The notes under the pieces were generated by a model. It was not told the DNA's origin. It did no database searches and saw nothing but the letters and a program-made list of their open reading frames with translations. Positions 61,335 through 64,000 of a stretch of DNA of 64,000 bases are shown piece by piece (positions within the stretch are counted from its first letter, which is position 1; each line of letters begins with the position of its first letter). The DNA is from Magicicada septendecula. Lineage: Eukaryota; Arthropoda; Insecta; Hemiptera; Cicadidae. The stretch covers positions 407,013,969 to 407,077,968 of the forward strand of contig CM068371.1 in NCBI GenBank assembly GCA_034769895.1, given 5' to 3'. Made by a program: the position numbers and the translations under genes.

Positions 61335-61545
61335 TGTAATAATACATTTACTTTCCACATAATTATTAATACAAACTCAGCTTTGCTTACCTTGTGTCGT
61401 CTAGGGTTCGTCACACGAACTCGTGATATATAAACGTGATTTAGGGTTATGTGTTGTAATAATTACTCCCATATCACTGGTTAACTCATTCAAATTTTAT
61501 TAAAAATATTTTTTAGTATTCTCTTTTCATAAATTACTTCCTTCA
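61335..61545 (-). repeat. LTR piece at the 5' side of element C
   Basis: In minus sense it ends TTATTACA just before the primer-site candidate. It contains CAAGGTAAGC 57 bp before the end and TCACACGAACTCGTGAT, both as in the 55061 LTR. Similarity to that LTR fades near 61545. Confidence 0.55.
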
Positions 61546-62359
<814 letters not shown>

Positions 62360-63162
62360 CAATTCAATTATAATGATGAATATAATGAATTAACCAGTAA
62401 TAGTGGTAAAATAGTTAAGGAGGGGTATCTAAGGGTGATACAGAAAAAATGTATAGTGATAATGAGAGAGCAATGGGAGCAGGGGGTAGTGAAGGGGTAG
62501 TAATAAGTGTTCATAAGTTAGAGAGAGAGAGTATGAGGGGAATAATTTGAGTAGAATGATGAGACAAAGGGCAGATTTCCCTTGTGTAGTAGGTGAAGTA
62601 GAGGCTTCACGTGTGTTTAGCAAAAACAAAGGTTTCTTGAAAGTGTATTTGGTAGACGAAAGGCCTACAAATAATTCCCCTGTGTATTATGATTACCCTG
62701 GAAAAGCCAGGATGTGTTATAATAATGTTGTGTTGCCCTTTGTGTGGAATGAGAGAGAGAAAGTAAGAGGGGTTATATAAGTGATTTGGAGAATGAGAGA
62801 GAAATAAAATTATTCAATAAGTATTGAGAGAATTAAAAACTTACCTGGTGGAGTAGATAATATTGACAATAAAAAGCACTTACCTGGCAGGAGAATTAGT
62901 GTACTTGCCGTAGCAGATAATTATGATGGTGATATGACTTACCTGGTTTTAGCAAAAAATACTGACGGAGACAGAAATAGAAATACTGGTGTAGACAGGT
63001 TTTATGAGACAACGATGTGGAATAATTTGATAAATTATTGTTATGGTATAACGAATAAAACAAGATTAAAGGGTTATTATAATAATAATGACAAAATAAA
63101 TTTAATTAAAAATGAGTTGTGTTTATAATAATATAAGATTAATTTATGACGATGGTCGTTAG
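62360..63162 (+). pseudogene. Uncharacterised retroelement protein, copy D
   Basis: Pieces in shifting frames: NEYNELTSNSGKIVKEGYLR (62385), QRADFPCVVGEVEASRVF and KVYLVDERPTNNSPVYYDYP, GKARMCYNNVVLPFVWNERE (62580-62760), LPGGVDNIDNKKHLPG, YLVLAKNTDGDRNRNTGVDR, FYETTMWNNLINYCYGI, LIKNELC and, after a frame change, IRLIYDDGR with TAG at 63160-63162. The order is that of copies B, C and F. The C-terminus ends DDGR instead of DDGG. The beginning of the protein is missing. Too broken to be expressed as one chain. Confidence 0.62.
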
Positions 63163-63873
63163 ACAGTTATTATTGATGAACATTTCATTATGAGATTGTA
63201 ATGGTTTAATACTGGACTGAATAATGTGATGATTTGTGACAAACAAGAACATTTAATGATGAATATTGTATATAAAGTTGTGTTGGTGTTATATGTAATA
63301 TGTATTCTATAGTAAGGTTATGTACTTTGTATTGTATGTAATCAATTTGTGATTTGGGTGGGGTAATAGTGTTTTGTTAGATCAGATAATTAACAGCATA
63401 TAATTAAAGTTTATGATGGGAATTAAATGAAGTTAAATTGTTTTGAATAAAGTAATTTAAGTAATTTACAGGGTTTTGAAAAAGATGGAATTAAATTCAT
63501 TTGTGATAATTTAGTTAATTAAAGGTGTTGTAAAAGATGAATTTTGGTAATGAAGTTAAATTTTGGTTGAGATTTGAATTGAATAATCAATGGTAGATGA
63601 TTAAAATATTGAATGGAAATGCAGAGTTGAAATAATGATATAACAAGTGAATCCTTAATAGAAAATTGAAATTAAAGTTGTAATGTTCGTAATTGTTTTG
63701 CAAATTTAGAGTTGAGATGTTTATGTTAATGTAATAATGGTAATGTTAATTTTGAGTGTTTATTATGTTGTATTATGTTTAGTATAGAAAACATAAGGTG
63801 TTTATTGGAACATAAGGTAATTGTGTAGATATAAGACATATATAAAACATATATTGTATGTTTTAAATGCGAT
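63163..63873 (+). other. AT-rich untranslated DNA of element D
   Basis: No ORF or recognisable repeat; composition like the 3' region of element A. Confidence 0.4.
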
Positions 63874-63930
63874 TCTCCACTTTCGGGCGATCACGGCCTC
63901 ACCGGCCCTGACCGTGGTTTTGGCTGACAA
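63874..63930 (+). other. GC-rich hairpin motif shared with element A
   Basis: TTTCGGGCGATCACGGCCTC then ACCGGCCCTGACCGTGG. CACGG and CCGTG can pair. Matches 4448-4483 and 5323-5361 in element A, in the same orientation relative to each element. Confidence 0.6.
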
Positions 63931-64000
63931 CCAGTTATGGGCAGGGTTATTGTACACTGACCATAGTTGGTTACCTTTGAAATTGGTGTAACTTAGAAAT

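Larger units (their letters stand above)
55061..61545 (-). mobile_element. Non-autonomous LTR retroelement C (composite or decayed)
   Basis: In minus sense: LTR piece ending at 61335, primer-site candidate TGGCCCCCAAACTTGG (61333-61318), unknown-family ORF (61091-59899), remnant of the protease-RT junction (59000-58700), conserved 3' block (56460-56115) and LTR (56114-55061). The two LTRs agree only over the last 200 bp and not well, so the left and right parts may come from different copies, or the 5' LTR was cut and replaced beyond about 61545. 57000-58300 may include an unrelated LTR fragment. Confidence 0.65.
62360..64000 (+). mobile_element. Non-autonomous LTR retroelement D, cut by the right window edge
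   Basis: Starts abruptly near 62360 inside the N-terminal part of the unknown-family ORF, with no LTR or primer site beside it, and runs past the window end. The ORF is followed by 700 bp of AT-rich DNA and then the TTTCGGGCGATCAC motif (63880) found twice after the integrase of element A. It may be the continuation of element E (same strand, LTR and leader at 53788-55060), with element C inserted between. Confidence 0.6.

Noticed and set aside
55061-61545. Element C as a clean LTR pair
   Set aside because: The two terminal LTR pieces agree only over about 200 bp, so they cannot be treated as a simple matched pair; it is described as composite.

Overview
The window reads as nuclear DNA of an arthropod, most likely an insect. 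It is AT-rich, carries long (GT)n and (GA)n arrays, and consists mostly of nested transposable elements: LTR, LINE, Penelope-like, mariner, Tigger and hAT. Only one host gene is recognisable: two plus-strand exons of an FBXW5-type F-box/WD-repeat protein (25691-25927 and 26873-27085). The intron between them holds an internally deleted Penelope-like element.

Layout. 1-9450: Ty3/gypsy retrotransposon (element A) entering from the left edge, with a broken gag-protease-RT-RNase H-integrase, a hairpin-rich 3' untranslated region and a 3' LTR. It abuts an antisense LINE remnant (9451-12440) that contains a SINE with a 14-bp target duplication. 12658-13736: solo LTR. 14.5-16.65 kb: dispersed repeats split by a nearly intact mariner. 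18.5-19.9 kb: Tigger relic. 19.9-24.6 kb: non-autonomous LTR element B (minus). 25.3-27.1 kb: hammerhead-like repeat and the FBXW5 exons. 28.9-35.3 kb: repeat fragments and a 2.2-kb foldback element. 39.2-47.5 kb: a decayed hAT-type transposase gene (minus), split by a complete LTR element F (41292-46997, 4-bp target duplication). 47575-48386: small terminal-inverted-repeat element with a 101-codon ORF. 49440-51035: non-autonomous hAT-like element with 8-bp duplication. 53.8-64 kb: LTR element E, minus-strand element C and plus-strand element D, probably nested.

The most unusual content is a family of LTR retroelements, copies B, F, C and D. Each lacks a working gag-pol and instead carries a coiled-coil N-terminus joined to a domain I do not recognise, ending in a DDGG/DDGR motif. 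B, C and F share with the pol-bearing element A a 3' block containing a hairpin with compensatory base changes directly before the polypurine tract. Eight LTRs of this group carry a splice-donor-like GGTAAG or GGTAGG 53-101 bp before their 3' end. This suggests one retroelement lineage whose non-autonomous members are mobilised in trans and keep the cis-acting RNA signals.

All calls come from reading the sequence. No database search, folding program or alignment tool was run.
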